A stretch of 64,000 nt of DNA, from contig NZ_FCNW02000011.1 of the NCBI RefSeq assembly GCF_001544475.1, positions 62,001-126,000 on the forward strand. Reading direction: 5' to 3'. The notes under the pieces are model-generated. The model saw only the letters and a program-made list of their open reading frames with translations, searched no databases and was not told the DNA's origin. A program made the position numbers and the translations under genes. Source of the DNA: Caballeronia humi. Its GTDB lineage: Bacteria; Pseudomonadota; Gammaproteobacteria; Burkholderiales; Burkholderiaceae. Shown here piece by piece: positions 28,567-38,320 of the stretch; within the stretch, counting starts at the first letter, position 1, and every line of letters starts with the position of its first letter.

Positions 28567-29094
28567 ATGAGACTCACCACGAAAGGCCGTTTCGCCGTCA
28601 CGGCGATGATCGACCTGGCTTTGCGCCAGGAGCAGGGCCCGGTGACGCTGGCCGGCATCAGCCAGCGCCAGCGCATCTCGCTCTCCTATCTCGAACAGTT
28701 GTTCGGCAAGCTGAGGCGTCATGAAATCGTCGAATCGGTCCGCGGGCCGGGCGGCGGTTACAACCTCGCGCGTCGCGCCGAGAACGTCACGGTGGCGGAC
28801 ATCATCATCGCGGTCGACGAACCCATCGACGCCACTCAATGCGGCGGCAAGGGCACCTGCGAAGGCACGAAGCAGCACGACGGCCATTGCATGACCCACG
28901 AACTCTGGGCAACCCTTAACCAGAAGATGGTCGAGTATCTCGATTCCGTGTCGCTGAAGGATCTCGTCGATCAGCAGCGCGCGCGCGAAGGCTCGCCGGC
29001 GGTGCTGCGCGACCGGCGCACCGAGAGCGCGGGCGTCGAAGCCGCGCGCGTCGTGCCGAAGGGACCCAATTCCGTTTTCAACCTGGCGGGCTGA
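28567..29094 (+). CDS. iscR: Fe-S cluster regulator IscR (Rrf2 family)
   Basis: A 175-residue winged-helix regulator that senses Fe-S cluster status. The start MRLTTKGRFAVTAMIDLA and the recognition part ISLSYLEQLFGKLR with VRGPGGGY are classic IscR. Cluster ligands are Cys92, Cys98 and Cys108 with His111. The second Cys spacing is four residues longer than in E. coli (which uses Cys104/His107) because of an inserted TKQHDGH-like loop. It heads the isc operon and sits behind its own presumed operator. Confidence 0.95.
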   Translation: MRLTTKGRFAVTAMIDLALRQEQGPVTLAGISQRQRISLSYLEQLFGKLRRHEIVESVRGPGGGYNLARRAENVTVADIIIAVDEPIDATQCGGKGTCEGTKQHDGHCMTHELWATLNQKMVEYLDSVSLKDLVDQQRAREGSPAVLRDRRTESAGVEAARVVPKGPNSVFNLAG

Positions 29095-29178
29095 CACGGC
29101 GCGCTCGCTTTTCGGGTGCGAGCCCATGCGCCACGCGTCGACGACAACGCCATTTGACAGATTTATCCGGAGCGACAG

Positions 29179-30402
29179 ATGAACAACGAGTTTCCCCACC
29201 TGCCCATTTACATGGATTACAGCGCGACGACGCCGGTCGATCCGCGTGTGGTGGACAAGATGATTCCGTTTCTGCGCGAGCAGTTCGGCAATCCGGCGTC
29301 GCGCAGCCATCAGTACGGCTGGGACGCGGAGCGTGCGGTCGAGGAAGCGCGCGAGAACGTCGCGGCGCTGGTGAATTGCGATCCGCGCGAAATCATCTGG
29401 ACGTCGGGTGCAACGGAGTCGGACAACCTTGCGATCAAGGGCGCCGCGCACTTCTACAAAAGCCGTGGCAAGCACGTCATCACGGTGAAGACCGAGCACA
29501 AGGCCGTGCTCGATACCTGCCGCGAACTGGAACGCGAAGGCTTTGAAGTCACGTATCTGGATGTCAAGGACAACGGCCTCATCGACCTGGACAAGCTCAA
29601 GGCGGCGATCCGCCCGGACACGATCCTCGTTTCGGTGATGAACGTGAACAACGAGATCGGCGTGATTCAGGACGTGGCCGCGATCGGTGAGATCACGCGC
29701 GAGAAGGGCATCATTTTTCACGTCGACGCGGCGCAGGCCACCGGCAAGATCACGATCGATCTGCAAAAGCTCAAGGTCGACCTGATGTCGTTCTCGGCGC
29801 ACAAGACGTATGGTCCGAAGGGCATCGGCGCGCTGTATGTGCGTCGCAAGCCCCGCGTGCGTATCGAAGCGCAGATGCACGGTGGCGGTCATGAACGCGG
29901 CATGCGCTCGGGCACGCTCGCGCCGCATCAGATCGTCGGGATGGGCGAGGCGTTTCGCATCGCGCGCGAGGAAATGGCGACCGAGAACGAGCGCGTTCGC
30001 ATGCTGCGCGACCGGCTGCTGACGGGCCTGCAGGACATGGAAGAAACCTATGTCAACGGCGACATGGAACAGCGCGTGCCGCACAACCTGAACATCAGCT
30101 TCAACTTCGTCGAAGGCGAGTCGCTGATCATGGCGGTGAAGGACGTGGCGGTGTCGTCGGGATCGGCTTGCACGTCGGCTTCGCTGGAACCGTCATATGT
30201 TCTGCGCGCGCTCGGCCGCAACGACGAACTCGCGCACAGCTCGATCCGCTTCACGGTCGGGCGCTTCACGACCGAGCAGGACGTCGACTACGTGATCAAC
30301 CTGCTGAAAGGCAAGATTGCGAAGCTGCGCGATTTGTCGCCGCTCTGGGAAATGCACAAGGACGGCATCGATATCTCGTCCATCCAGTGGGCCGCGCACT
30401 GA
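29179..30402 (+). CDS. iscS: Cysteine desulfurase IscS
   Basis: PLP enzyme that takes sulfur from cysteine for Fe-S assembly and tRNA thiolation. It has 407 residues. The start [20 protein letters not shown] Lys in [12 protein letters not shown] and the mobile-loop persulfide Cys in [14 protein letters not shown] are all present. CCGGAGCGACAG precedes the ATG. It lies 84 bases after iscR and 50 before iscU. Confidence 0.98.
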   Translation: MNNEFPHLPIYMDYSATTPVDPRVVDKMIPFLREQFGNPASRSHQYGWDAERAVEEARENVAALVNCDPREIIWTSGATESDNLAIKGAAHFYKSRGKHVITVKTEHKAVLDTCRELEREGFEVTYLDVKDNGLIDLDKLKAAIRPDTILVSVMNVNNEIGVIQDVAAIGEITREKGIIFHVDAAQATGKITIDLQKLKVDLMSFSAHKTYGPKGIGALYVRRKPRVRIEAQMHGGGHERGMRSGTLAPHQIVGMGEAFRIAREEMATENERVRMLRDRLLTGLQDMEETYVNGDMEQRVPHNLNISFNFVEGESLIMAVKDVAVSSGSACTSASLEPSYVLRALGRNDELAHSSIRFTVGRFTTEQDVDYVINLLKGKIAKLRDLSPLWEMHKDGIDISSIQWAAH

Positions 30403-30452
30403 GCGCTCCGGACCGCGACAGACACACACGGAATACGAAAGGAGTTTGAATC

Positions 30453-30881
30453 ATGGCATACAGCGACAAGGTTCTGGACCACTACGAAAACCCGCGCAAC
30501 GTCGGCTCGTTCGGCAAGGACGATGACACCGTCGGCACGGGCATGGTCGGCGCGCCGGCTTGCGGCGACGTGATGAAGCTGCAGATCCGCGTGGGCGCGG
30601 ACGGCATCATCGAAGACGCGAAGTTCAAGACGTATGGCTGCGGCTCGGCGATCGCGTCCAGCTCGCTCGTGACCGAGTGGGTGAAGGGCAAGACGCTGGA
30701 TCAGGCGCTCACCATCAAGAACACGCAGATCGCCGAAGAACTGGCGCTGCCGCCGGTGAAGATCCACTGCTCGATCCTCGCGGAAGACGCGATCAAGGCA
30801 GCGGTCGCCGACTACAAGCAGCGTCACGGCGCGGCGGCTCCGGAAGCGGCATCGGCCGAAGCGAAGCAGCACGCAGCGTAA
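30453..30881 (+). CDS. iscU: Fe-S cluster assembly scaffold IscU
   Basis: 142 residues. Cluster-ligand cysteines are Cys37 in GAPACGDVM, the Cys in KTYGCGSAIASSS and the Cys in VKIHCSILAEDA; the HscA-binding motif is LPPVK. A short C-terminal Ala/Glu-rich tail extends beyond the E. coli protein. AAAGGAG precedes the start. A 121-base spacer separates it from iscA. Confidence 0.98.
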   Translation: MAYSDKVLDHYENPRNVGSFGKDDDTVGTGMVGAPACGDVMKLQIRVGADGIIEDAKFKTYGCGSAIASSSLVTEWVKGKTLDQALTIKNTQIAEELALPPVKIHCSILAEDAIKAAVADYKQRHGAAAPEAASAEAKQHAA

Positions 30882-31002
30882 TGAGTGGACGGGTCTGCCA
30901 GGCGGCAAACCCTTGATCGATGCTTAAAGCAAGGCCGCAGCTTGCGACCGCGCAGCCCGAAAGGGGCGAGCGGCGGACGAGCGGCTGCGAGAACAAGAGA
31001 CT

Positions 31003-31326
31003 ATGGCAATCACGTTGACGGATAAGGCAGCACAGCACGTGCAGAAGTATCTGGCGCGACGCGGCAAGGGCGTCGGCCTGCGTCTGGGCGTGCGCACGAC
31101 GGGCTGCTCGGGCCTCGCGTACAAGCTCGAGTATGTCGATGAACTCGCGCCGGAAGACCAGGTGTTCGAGTCGGCGGGTGTGAAGATCATCATCGATCCG
31201 AAGAGCCTCGCCTATCTCGATGGCACCGAGCTCGACTTCGCGCGAGAAGGCTTGAACGAAGGCTTCCGCTTCAACAATCCGAACGCGAAAGACGAGTGCG
31301 GCTGCGGCGAGTCGTTTCGCGTTTGA
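31003..31326 (+). CDS. iscA: Iron-sulfur cluster assembly protein IscA (A-type carrier)
   Basis: 107 residues; carries iron or [4Fe-4S] clusters to target proteins. The three conserved cysteines are in [13 protein letters not shown] and the C-terminal DECGCGESF. Its length and the [15 protein letters not shown] start fit IscA rather than ErpA or SufA, and it lies in the isc operon. Confidence 0.96.
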   Translation: MAITLTDKAAQHVQKYLARRGKGVGLRLGVRTTGCSGLAYKLEYVDELAPEDQVFESAGVKIIIDPKSLAYLDGTELDFAREGLNEGFRFNNPNAKDECGCGESFRV

Positions 31327-31347
31327 CGCCGGGAGTACCGGCCAAAG

Positions 31348-31370
31348 AGGCGGCATGTGCCGCCTTTTTC
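31348..31370 (+). terminator. Terminator-like hairpin inside the isc operon
   Basis: AGGCGGC-ATGT-GCCGCCT is followed directly by TTTTCTTTC, 22 bases after the iscA stop and 48 before hscB. It has the form of an intrinsic terminator. Because hscB, hscA, fdx and iscX follow on the same strand, it probably works as a partial terminator or attenuator. Confidence 0.65.
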
Positions 31371-31417
31371 TTTCGTGGTCCCGCATCGTTTAAAGCATCC
31401 GGCTCACTGGGTAAATC

Positions 31418-31948
31418 ATGGCAACGCTCAACGACAGCCACTTCGACCTGTTCCATCTGCCGCCGGTCTACGCCGTCGATCAACCCACGCTCGACGACGC
31501 CTATCGCACCGTGCAGGCGCAGGTGCATCCCGACCGCTTCGCCGCGGCCGGTGACGCGCAGCGCCGCATCGCGATGCAATGGGCGACGCGCGCGAACGAG
31601 GCATACCAGACGCTGCGCGATCCGTTGAAGCGCGCGCGCTACATGCTGGCGCTGCGCGGCGTCGATGTTGGCGCGGAGAACAACACGGCGATGGAACCCG
31701 CGTTCCTGATGCAGCAGATGGAATGGCGCGAGAGCATCGAGGACGCGGCCGCCGCGAAGAATCTCGGCGCGCTCGAAGCGCTGCTCGACGAACTGCGCGA
31801 CGAAGAGCGCATCCGCTTCGACAAGCTCGCGGCGCTGATCGACAGCCATTCGGACCAGGCGGCGGGCGAAGCCGTGCGCCAGTTGATGTTCATCGAGCGC
31901 GTGGCGAGCGAGACCGGCGCGCAGATCGAAAAGCTCGAACACGCGTGA
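31418..31948 (+). CDS. hscB: Fe-S co-chaperone HscB (J-domain)
   Basis: A 176-residue J-type co-chaperone that delivers IscU to HscA and stimulates its ATPase. The J-domain holds HPD in [17 protein letters not shown]-terminal three-helix IscU-binding domain follows ([12 protein letters not shown]). It is 36 bases upstream of hscA. Confidence 0.96.
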   Translation: MATLNDSHFDLFHLPPVYAVDQPTLDDAYRTVQAQVHPDRFAAAGDAQRRIAMQWATRANEAYQTLRDPLKRARYMLALRGVDVGAENNTAMEPAFLMQQMEWRESIEDAAAAKNLGALEALLDELRDEERIRFDKLAALIDSHSDQAAGEAVRQLMFIERVASETGAQIEKLEHA

Positions 31949-31984
31949 GCGCGGCTTGCGCGAATAACCCCCACTAAAACAACG

Positions 31985-33850
31985 ATGGCTTTACTGCAAA
32001 TATCAGAACCCGGCATGGCGCCCGCGCCGCATCAGCGGCGCGTGGCGATCGGCATCGATCTCGGGACGACCAACTCGCTGGTCGCCGCCGTGCGCAACAG
32101 CGTGCCCGAAGTTCTGCCCGACGAGGACGGCCACGTGCTGCTGCCGTCCGTTGTGCGTTATCTCGAGAAGGGCGGGCGGCGGATCGGCCGGATCGCGAAG
32201 GACGAAGCGGCAATCGATCCGCTCAATACGATCGTGTCGGTCAAGCGCTTCATGGGACGCGGCAAGAGCGAGGTGGAAGGAGCGGAGAACGCGCCGTACG
32301 ACTTCATCGACGCGCCCGGCATGGTGCAGATCCAGACCATCGACGGCGTGAAGAGCCCGGTCGAGGTATCGGCGGAGATTCTGGCGACGCTGCGCTACCG
32401 CGCGGAAGATACGCTCGGCGACGATCTCGTCGGCGCGGTGATCACGGTGCCCGCCTATTTCGACGAAGCGCAGCGCCAGGCGACGAAGGACGCCGCGCGG
32501 CTCGCCGGCCTGAACGTGCTGCGACTTCTCAACGAACCGACCGCGGCGGCGATTGCCTACGGGTTGGATAACGCGTCGGAAGGGCTGTACGCCGTGTACG
32601 ACCTGGGCGGCGGCACCTTCGACCTGTCGATTCTGAAGCTCACCAAGGGCGTCTTCGAAGTGCTCGCGGCGGGCGGCGATTCCGCGCTCGGCGGCGACGA
32701 TTTCGACGCCGTGCTGTATCGGCACGCCGTGGCCGAGGCGGGTCTCCAGGTGAACACGGCCGAGGACGTGCGCCTTCTGCTCGACCGTGTGCGTTCGGCG
32801 AAGGAAGCACTTTCGGAAGCATCCGAAACGCGCCTCGACGTGACGCTGTCGGACGGCAAGCACATCGACATCACGATCACCGAAACGCAATTCGCGACGC
32901 TCACCGACGCGCTCGTCGCCCGCACGCTCACGCCGACGCGCAAGGCGCTGCGCGACGCCAGAGTCGCACCGGCGGACATCAAGGGCGTCGTGCTCGTCGG
33001 CGGCGCGACGCGCATGCCGGTGATCCGGCGCGCGGTCGAGCAGTATTTCGGCCAGCCGCCGCTCACGAATCTCGATCCGGATCAGGTCGTGGCGCTCGGC
33101 GCCGCGATCCAGGCCGACCTGCTCGCGGGAAACCGTCGCGGCGAAGGCGACGAATGGCTGCTGCTCGACGTGATCCCGCTGTCGCTCGGCGTCGAAACGA
33201 TGGGTGGCCTGACCGAAAAGATCATCCCGCGCAATTCGACGATTCCCGTCGCGCGCGCGCAGGATTTCACGACGTTCAAGGACGGCCAGACCGCGATGGC
33301 GATCCACGTCGTGCAGGGCGAGCGCGAACTCGTCGCCGATTGCCGGTCGCTCGCGCGCTTCGAGCTGCGCGGCATCCCGCCGATGGCGGCGGGCGCGGCG
33401 CGCATCCGCGTGACATATCAGGTCGACGCGGACGGTTTGCTGTCCGTCTTCGCGCGTGAACAGGAATCGGGCGTGGAGGCGTCGGTGGTGGTGAAGCCGT
33501 CCTACGGCCTCGCCGACGACGACGTCGCCCGCATGCTCGAAGAGAGCTTCAAGACGGCCGAAGTCGATATGCGCGCCCGCGCGTTGCGTGAAGCGCAAGT
33601 CGATGCGACACGTCTCGTGGACGCGACCCAGGCGGCGCTGGAAGCCGACGCCGAACTCCTCGACAACGACGAACGCGCGCAAATCGACGCCCTCGTCGCC
33701 GAACTGGCTGCCGTCACGAGCGCGGACAATCTCGACGCGATCGACACCGCGACCAAGGCGCTCGCCGTCGCCACCGACGAGTTCGCCGCGCGCCGGATGA
33801 ACAAGAGCATTCGCCGCGCGCTCGCGGGCCGCAAGCTCGACGACGTCTGA
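31985..33850 (+). CDS. hscA: Fe-S protein maturation chaperone HscA (Hsp70 class)
   Basis: 621 residues. The nucleotide-binding domain has [12 protein letters not shown], the [17 protein letters not shown] segment, [13 protein letters not shown] and [10 protein letters not shown]. The substrate-binding domain recognises the IscU LPPVK loop in known systems. The length and the isc context separate it from DnaK. It lies between hscB and fdx with short spacers. Confidence 0.97.
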   Translation: MALLQISEPGMAPAPHQRRVAIGIDLGTTNSLVAAVRNSVPEVLPDEDGHVLLPSVVRYLEKGGRRIGRIAKDEAAIDPLNTIVSVKRFMGRGKSEVEGAENAPYDFIDAPGMVQIQTIDGVKSPVEVSAEILATLRYRAEDTLGDDLVGAVITVPAYFDEAQRQATKDAARLAGLNVLRLLNEPTAAAIAYGLDNASEGLYAVYDLGGGTFDLSILKLTKGVFEVLAAGGDSALGGDDFDAVLYRHAVAEAGLQVNTAEDVRLLLDRVRSAKEALSEASETRLDVTLSDGKHIDITITETQFATLTDALVARTLTPTRKALRDARVAPADIKGVVLVGGATRMPVIRRAVEQYFGQPPLTNLDPDQVVALGAAIQADLLAGNRRGEGDEWLLLDVIPLSLGVETMGGLTEKIIPRNSTIPVARAQDFTTFKDGQTAMAIHVVQGERELVADCRSLARFELRGIPPMAAGAARIRVTYQVDADGLLSVFAREQESGVEASVVVKPSYGLADDDVARMLEESFKTAEVDMRARALREAQVDATRLVDATQAALEADAELLDNDERAQIDALVAELAAVTSADNLDAIDTATKALAVATDEFAARRMNKSIRRALAGRKLDDV

Positions 33851-33877
33851 TCGAACCATCGAATCTACGGAACACTC

Positions 33878-34219
33878 ATGCCTCAAATCGTTGTACTGCC
33901 TCATGTGGAACTGTGCCCGGACGGCGCCGTGATTGACGCGGATCTGTCGAAAAGCATCTGCGACAACCTGCTGGATAACGGTATCGAGATCGAGCACGCC
34001 TGCGAGAAGTCGTGCGCGTGCACGACCTGCCACGTGATCATCCGGGAAGGGTTCAACGCGCTGGTGCCGTCGGAGGAAGACGAGGATGATCTGCTCGACA
34101 AGGCCTGGGGCCTCGAGCCGACATCGCGGTTATCATGTCAGGCGATGGTGCCGGCCGAAGAGGATCTGGTGGTCGAGATCCCGCGCTACTCCATCAATCA
34201 CGCCAAAGAAAATCACTGA
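33878..34219 (+). CDS. fdx: [2Fe-2S] ferredoxin, ISC system
   Basis: 113 residues; the electron donor for cluster assembly. The adrenodoxin-type binding loop is [17 protein letters not shown], with a fourth Cys in SRLSCQAMV. It lies 27 bases after hscA and 14 before iscX. Confidence 0.97.
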   Translation: MPQIVVLPHVELCPDGAVIDADLSKSICDNLLDNGIEIEHACEKSCACTTCHVIIREGFNALVPSEEDEDDLLDKAWGLEPTSRLSCQAMVPAEEDLVVEIPRYSINHAKENH

Positions 34220-34233
34220 CAGGAGAAACGCCC

Positions 34234-34431
34234 ATGAAGTGGACAGACACGCAGGACATCGCGATGGCGCTCACCGATGCGCATCAGGACGTGGACCCGC
34301 AAAATGTGCGCTTCACGGACTTGCATCGCTGGATCACTGAACTGGATGGCTTCGACGACGATCCTCAGGCGTCGAATGAGAGAATTCTGGAGGCGATCCA
34401 GGCTGCGTGGATCGAAGATGCGGATTATTGA
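34234..34431 (+). CDS. iscX: Fe-S assembly protein IscX
   Basis: 65 acidic residues starting [13 protein letters not shown], with the conserved [14 protein letters not shown] and [12 protein letters not shown] end. In other bacteria it binds IscS and iron and tunes the desulfurase. AGGAG lies nine bases upstream. It is the last gene of the operon, followed by a strong terminator. Confidence 0.95.
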   Translation: MKWTDTQDIAMALTDAHQDVDPQNVRFTDLHRWITELDGFDDDPQASNERILEAIQAAWIEDADY

Positions 34432-34461
34432 TTTGCGCGGCGAGGTGTAGAGCAAGACGCG

Positions 34462-34500
34462 GCAAAACGGCGATTCCTTCAGGAATCGCCGTTTTGCTTT
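34462..34500. terminator. Bidirectional terminator after iscX
   Basis: A 16-bp stem (GCAAAACGGCGATTCC with GGAATCGCCGTTTTGC, loop TTCA) is followed by CTTTT. It lies between iscX and the convergent glycine-zipper gene. Confidence 0.85.
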
Positions 34501-34519
34501 TCAGGCTTCGATTGAAAGA

Positions 34520-35233
34520 TTATCCCGCGACAAGCGCGCCATTTTGGACGCGAACGCGTTGGCCTTGTTGAAACGGCGGTGCTTCGTGATAGGTGAAATA
34601 GCGAGTCTTGCCGTTTTCCATGTGAACGCGCACCGAGTAATCGGTTTCGCTGCGAATGTGCTTTTCGACGGAGTTGCCCGCGAGACCGCCACCGAGTGCG
34701 CCGAGCAACGTCATCGCGGTTCTGCCGTGCCCGCTGCCGAATTGATTGCCGACCACGCCGCCCGCAACCGCTCCACCCACCGCACCAATGCCTGTGCCGT
34801 GTCCTTCGCGCCGCACGGCGCTGATGGCTTCGACCGTGCCGCATGTCGAGCAGTACGCCGGCTTTTGCGCGTAAGAGGGCTGCGGCGCTTGTTGAGCCGC
34901 TTGTTGAGCCAGTTGTTGTTGCTGTTGTGCTGCGGCTTGCTGGGCCGCGCGTTGTTGTTCGGCTTGCTGCTGCGCGGCGGCCTGTTGTGCCGCTTGCTGT
35001 TGCGCCGCTTGCTGCTGCGCTGCCTGTTGCTGGGCCAGGTTCGGATCGACCGCGGGCTGAGTCGAAACTGCAGCCGATTGCGTCTGCCCATTCTGCGCGA
35101 GAGTGCTCGACGCTTTCGGGAAGATGCCGGTAATGGCGGCCGTCGCGGCGAGGCTCGCGACGATCACGGCGCCCGCAGCAGTCGCGACCAGCGGATGCAG
35201 GCGACGCGGCGTTTTATCGTTGATGTTGTCCAT
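34520..35233 (-). CDS. Glycine-zipper 2TM domain protein with a Gln/Ala-rich region
   Basis: 237 residues. It has an N-terminal membrane segment (about 14-36), then about 65 residues almost entirely of Gln and Ala (repeats of QQAAQQQA type). A YCSTCG motif follows, then a glycine-zipper 2TM domain (GTGIGAVGGAVAGGVVGNQFG, GALGGGLAGNSVEKH) and a basic C-terminal strand domain (YSVRVHMENGKTRYFTY). Proteins of this type, related to SlyB and the Rick_17kDa antigen, sit in the cell envelope. GGAGGTCAAAC precedes the ATG. Function is not known. Confidence 0.82.
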   Translation of the reverse strand: MDNINDKTPRRLHPLVATAAGAVIVASLAATAAITGIFPKASSTLAQNGQTQSAAVSTQPAVDPNLAQQQAAQQQAAQQQAAQQAAAQQQAEQQRAAQQAAAQQQQQLAQQAAQQAPQPSYAQKPAYCSTCGTVEAISAVRREGHGTGIGAVGGAVAGGVVGNQFGSGHGRTAMTLLGALGGGLAGNSVEKHIRSETDYSVRVHMENGKTRYFTYHEAPPFQQGQRVRVQNGALVAG

Positions 35234-35431
35234 GTTTGACCTCCGTTTCGAGGCTTGATGTCGTTGGTAAGTAGTGTCGGGGAAAACGATCTGGCAGGCA
35301 TTTCATTTTGTAACTAGTCCCTGCGCTACGTTTTACATTTACAAGCAGGATGAATGCCAGTGCATGTTCTGCGCGCGTCGCCGACTGAGCGAACCGTCGA
35401 GGTCTTACCGTTAGTTACAAATGCCCTGCAA

Positions 35432-35460
35432 AAAAAACGCGCACCTAGGGCGCGCGTTTT
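35432..35460 (-). terminator. Terminator of the recJ-prfB-lysS group
   Basis: On the minus strand, AAAACGCGCGCCC pairs imperfectly with GGTGCGCGTTTT and is followed by a run of seven T, about 27 bases after the lysS stop. Confidence 0.8.
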
Positions 35461-35486
35461 CGCTGATTTGCGGTGGTGAACCGGCG

Positions 35487-37013
35487 TCAGTCTTCGCGAC
35501 GCAGATGCGGAAAGAGAATGACGTCGCGGATGCTCGGGCTATCGGTGAGCAGCATCACCAGCCGGTCGATACCGATGCCGCAGCCGCCTGTCGGCGGCAT
35601 GCCGTATTCGAGTGCGCGGATGTAGTCGGCGTCGTAGTACATCGCTTCTTCGTCGCCGGCGTCTTTCTGGTCGACCTGTTTCTGGAAGCGCGCGGCCTGG
35701 TCTTCCGGATCGTTCAGCTCCGAGAAACCGTTCGCGATCTCACGGCCGGTGATGAACAGTTCGAACCGCTCGGTGATGCCGTCGACCGTATCCGACGCGC
35801 GCGCCAGCGGCGACACCTCGATCGGATAGTCGATGATGAAAGTCGGCTCCCACAATTGCGACTCGGCCGTTTCCTCGAAGAGTGCGAGTTGCAACGCGCC
35901 GACGCCCGCGTTGAGAAACTGCGGCTGTCCCGCATCGACGCCGAATTTCTTCAGTTCCGTACGCAAAAACGCGCTATCGGCGAGTTGCCCGGTGGTGTAC
36001 TGCGGCGCGAATTTCTGAATTGCCTGAACGATCGTCAAGCGATGGAACGGCTTGCCGAGATCGAGTTCGCGGCCCTGATAAGTAATCGACGCCGTGCCGC
36101 GCGCGTCGATCGCGGCCTCGCGGATCAGCGCTTCGGTGAAGTCCATCAGCCACTGGTAATCCGTGTACGCGGCGTAGAACTCCATCATCGTGAATTCCGG
36201 ATTGTGACGCGGCGACACGCCTTCGTTCCGGAAATTGCGGTTGATCTCGAACACGCGCTCGAAGCCGCCGACGATCAGCCGCTTCAGGTAAAGCTCGGGC
36301 GCGATGCGCAGGAACATCTGCATGTCGAGCGCGTTGTGATGCGTGACGAAGGGCTTGGCCGCCGCGCCGCCGGGAATCGGATGCAGCATTGGCGTTTCGA
36401 CTTCCATGAAGTTCGCGCGCGCCATGAAATTGCGGATCGACGTGAACGCCTTCGTGCGCGCGATGAACGTCTGGCGCGCTTCCGGCGTGACGATCAGATC
36501 GACGTAGCGCTGGCGATAGCGCATTTCCTGGTCGGCCAGCCCGTGGAACTTGTCCGGCAGCGGGCGAAGCGCCTTCGACAGCAGCCGCAATTCCGTGCAA
36601 CGCACCGACAATTCCCCCTTGTTCGTGCGAAACAGCACGCCTTTCGCCGCGACGATGTCGCCCAGGTCCCACTTCTTGAACGCGTCGTAGACTTCCGCGC
36701 CGACGTCCGCCGGCGTGATGAAGAACTGGATCTGGCCGCTGCCGTCCTGCACGGTCGCGAAGCTCGCCTTGCCCATCACGCGCTTCAGCATCATCCGGCC
36801 GGCAAGCGCCACCTGAAGCGGATTGGCTTCGAGCGCTTCCTTGTCGGACTCGGCATATTCGGATTGCAGCGCGGCGGCCTTATGCGTCGGACGGAAATCG
36901 TTCGGATACGCGATGCCTTGCTCGCGCAGCGCGCGCAGTTTCTCGCGACGCTCGGCGACGATCTGGTTTTCTTCCAGTTCGGGAGCGGCGCTCGTCTGGG
37001 TCGGTTCGGTCAT
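35487..37013 (-). CDS. lysS: Lysyl-tRNA synthetase, class II
   Basis: 508 residues. An OB-fold anticodon-binding N-terminal domain contains [16 protein letters not shown]. The class II core has motif 2 in [20 protein letters not shown] and motif 3 in [13 protein letters not shown]. The ATG at 37013 ([17 protein letters not shown]) is chosen; the same frame is open further upstream only as the antisense-like shadow of prfB. It follows prfB by 107 bases on the same strand, the classical prfB-lysS order. Confidence 0.97.
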   Translation of the reverse strand: MTEPTQTSAAPELEENQIVAERREKLRALREQGIAYPNDFRPTHKAAALQSEYAESDKEALEANPLQVALAGRMMLKRVMGKASFATVQDGSGQIQFFITPADVGAEVYDAFKKWDLGDIVAAKGVLFRTNKGELSVRCTELRLLSKALRPLPDKFHGLADQEMRYRQRYVDLIVTPEARQTFIARTKAFTSIRNFMARANFMEVETPMLHPIPGGAAAKPFVTHHNALDMQMFLRIAPELYLKRLIVGGFERVFEINRNFRNEGVSPRHNPEFTMMEFYAAYTDYQWLMDFTEALIREAAIDARGTASITYQGRELDLGKPFHRLTIVQAIQKFAPQYTTGQLADSAFLRTELKKFGVDAGQPQFLNAGVGALQLALFEETAESQLWEPTFIIDYPIEVSPLARASDTVDGITERFELFITGREIANGFSELNDPEDQAARFQKQVDQKDAGDEEAMYYDADYIRALEYGMPPTGGCGIGIDRLVMLLTDSPSIRDVILFPHLRRED

Positions 37014-37120
37014 GTTGGTTGGCTTTGAATTCGGTTGGGCGGTGGCGCGGCGTGCGAGCCGGGCAGTGCGCCTGCTGAAAATGACGCGGCGCGGCTTTGA
37101 ATCAGCCGCGCCGCTTGCGC

Positions 37121-38225
37121 TTACACGCCCTGTTTCAGGCTGGCGCTGATGAAGTCGTCGAGATCGCCGTCGAGCACAGCCTTCGTGTTGCTGATTTCGA
37201 CGTTGGTGCGCAGATCCTTGATGCGGCTGTTGTCGAGCACGTAGGAGCGGATCTGGTGGCCCCAGCCCACGTCCGTCTTGCTCGATTCGAGCTTGTCCTG
37301 TTCGACCTGGCGCTTGCGCATTTCGAACTCGTAGAGCTTCGCCTTCAACATTTGCATCGCTTCCGCCCGGTTGCGGTGCTGCGAGCGGTCGTTCTGGCAC
37401 TGCACGACGATGCCGGTCGGCCCGTGCGTAAGACGCACCGCGGAATCGGTCTTGTTGATGTGCTGGCCGCCCGCGCCGGACGCGCGATACGTGTCCGTGC
37501 GGATATCGGCGGGATTGATCTCGATTTCGATCGAATCGTCGATTTCCGGGTACACGAACACCGACGAAAACGACGTATGCCGCCCCCCCGACGAATCGAA
37601 CGGTGACTTGCGCACGAGCCGGTGTACGCCGGTTTCGCTGCGCAAATAGCCGTAGGCGTATTCGCCCTCGACTTTCACGGTCGCGCTCTTGATGCCCGCG
37701 ACGTCGCCTTCGGATTCTTCGAGCACTTCGGTCTTGAAGCCCTTGCGCTCGCAGTAGCGCAGGTACTGGCGCAGCAGCATCGCAGCCCAGTCGCACGCTT
37801 CGGTGCCGCCGGCGCCGGCCTGAATATCGATGAAGCAGTTGTTCGGATCGGCCGGATTGCTGAACATCCGGCGAAATTCCATGTCTTCGACGCGCTTTTC
37901 AAGCGCGGCCGTATCTGTTTCGCAGGCGACGAGGGTTTCCTCGTCGCTTTCTTCGCGGGCCATGTCGAAGAGATCCTGCGTGTCGCGCAGGTCGTTATCG
38001 AGATCGGTGAGCGTCGTGACGACGCCGTCGAGCAGTTTCTTTTCCCGGCCAAGCGCCTGCGCGTTCTTGGAGTCGTTCCAGACGTTCGGGTCTTCGAGGA
38101 CCTTGTTGACTTCTTCTAGACGCTGGGCTTTTGCGTCGTAGTCAAAGATACCCCCGAAGCTCGGCCGCGCGGCGGCGCAGGTCGGCGAGAAGGTTCTCGA
38201 TCGAGTTGAGACGTTCCGCTTCCAT
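37121..38225 (-). CDS. prfB: Peptide chain release factor 2, with programmed +1 frameshift
   Basis: Releases peptides at UGA and UAA stops. Translation begins at 38225 ([13 protein letters not shown]) and runs 27 codons to an in-frame TGA at 38144-38142. The site reads GGGGGTATCTTTGAC, with an internal Shine-Dalgarno-like GGGGG and the CTT slip codon followed by TGA C, exactly as in E. coli prfB. Reading resumes at GAC (38143) and continues 340 codons, giving 367 residues. The recognition tripeptide SPF ([10 protein letters not shown]) and the catalytic GGQ ([11 protein letters not shown]) are present. Low RF2 allows frameshifting, so the gene autoregulates. Confidence 0.97.
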
Positions 38226-38320
38226 GTTCGATCTTTTCGGCTTGATGAAAAGGGGAAATTATAGCCGATCGGATGTTTCTGAAGCGCGGGCGGGAGCGGC
38301 GCGGGGCGGCAGGGCGGCGC

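Noticed and set aside
35487..37796. 769-residue version of lysS reaching into prfB
   Set aside because: The N-terminal 260 residues are an out-of-frame reading of prfB. LysS similarity begins at [11 protein letters not shown], and prfB covers the upstream DNA in its own frame.
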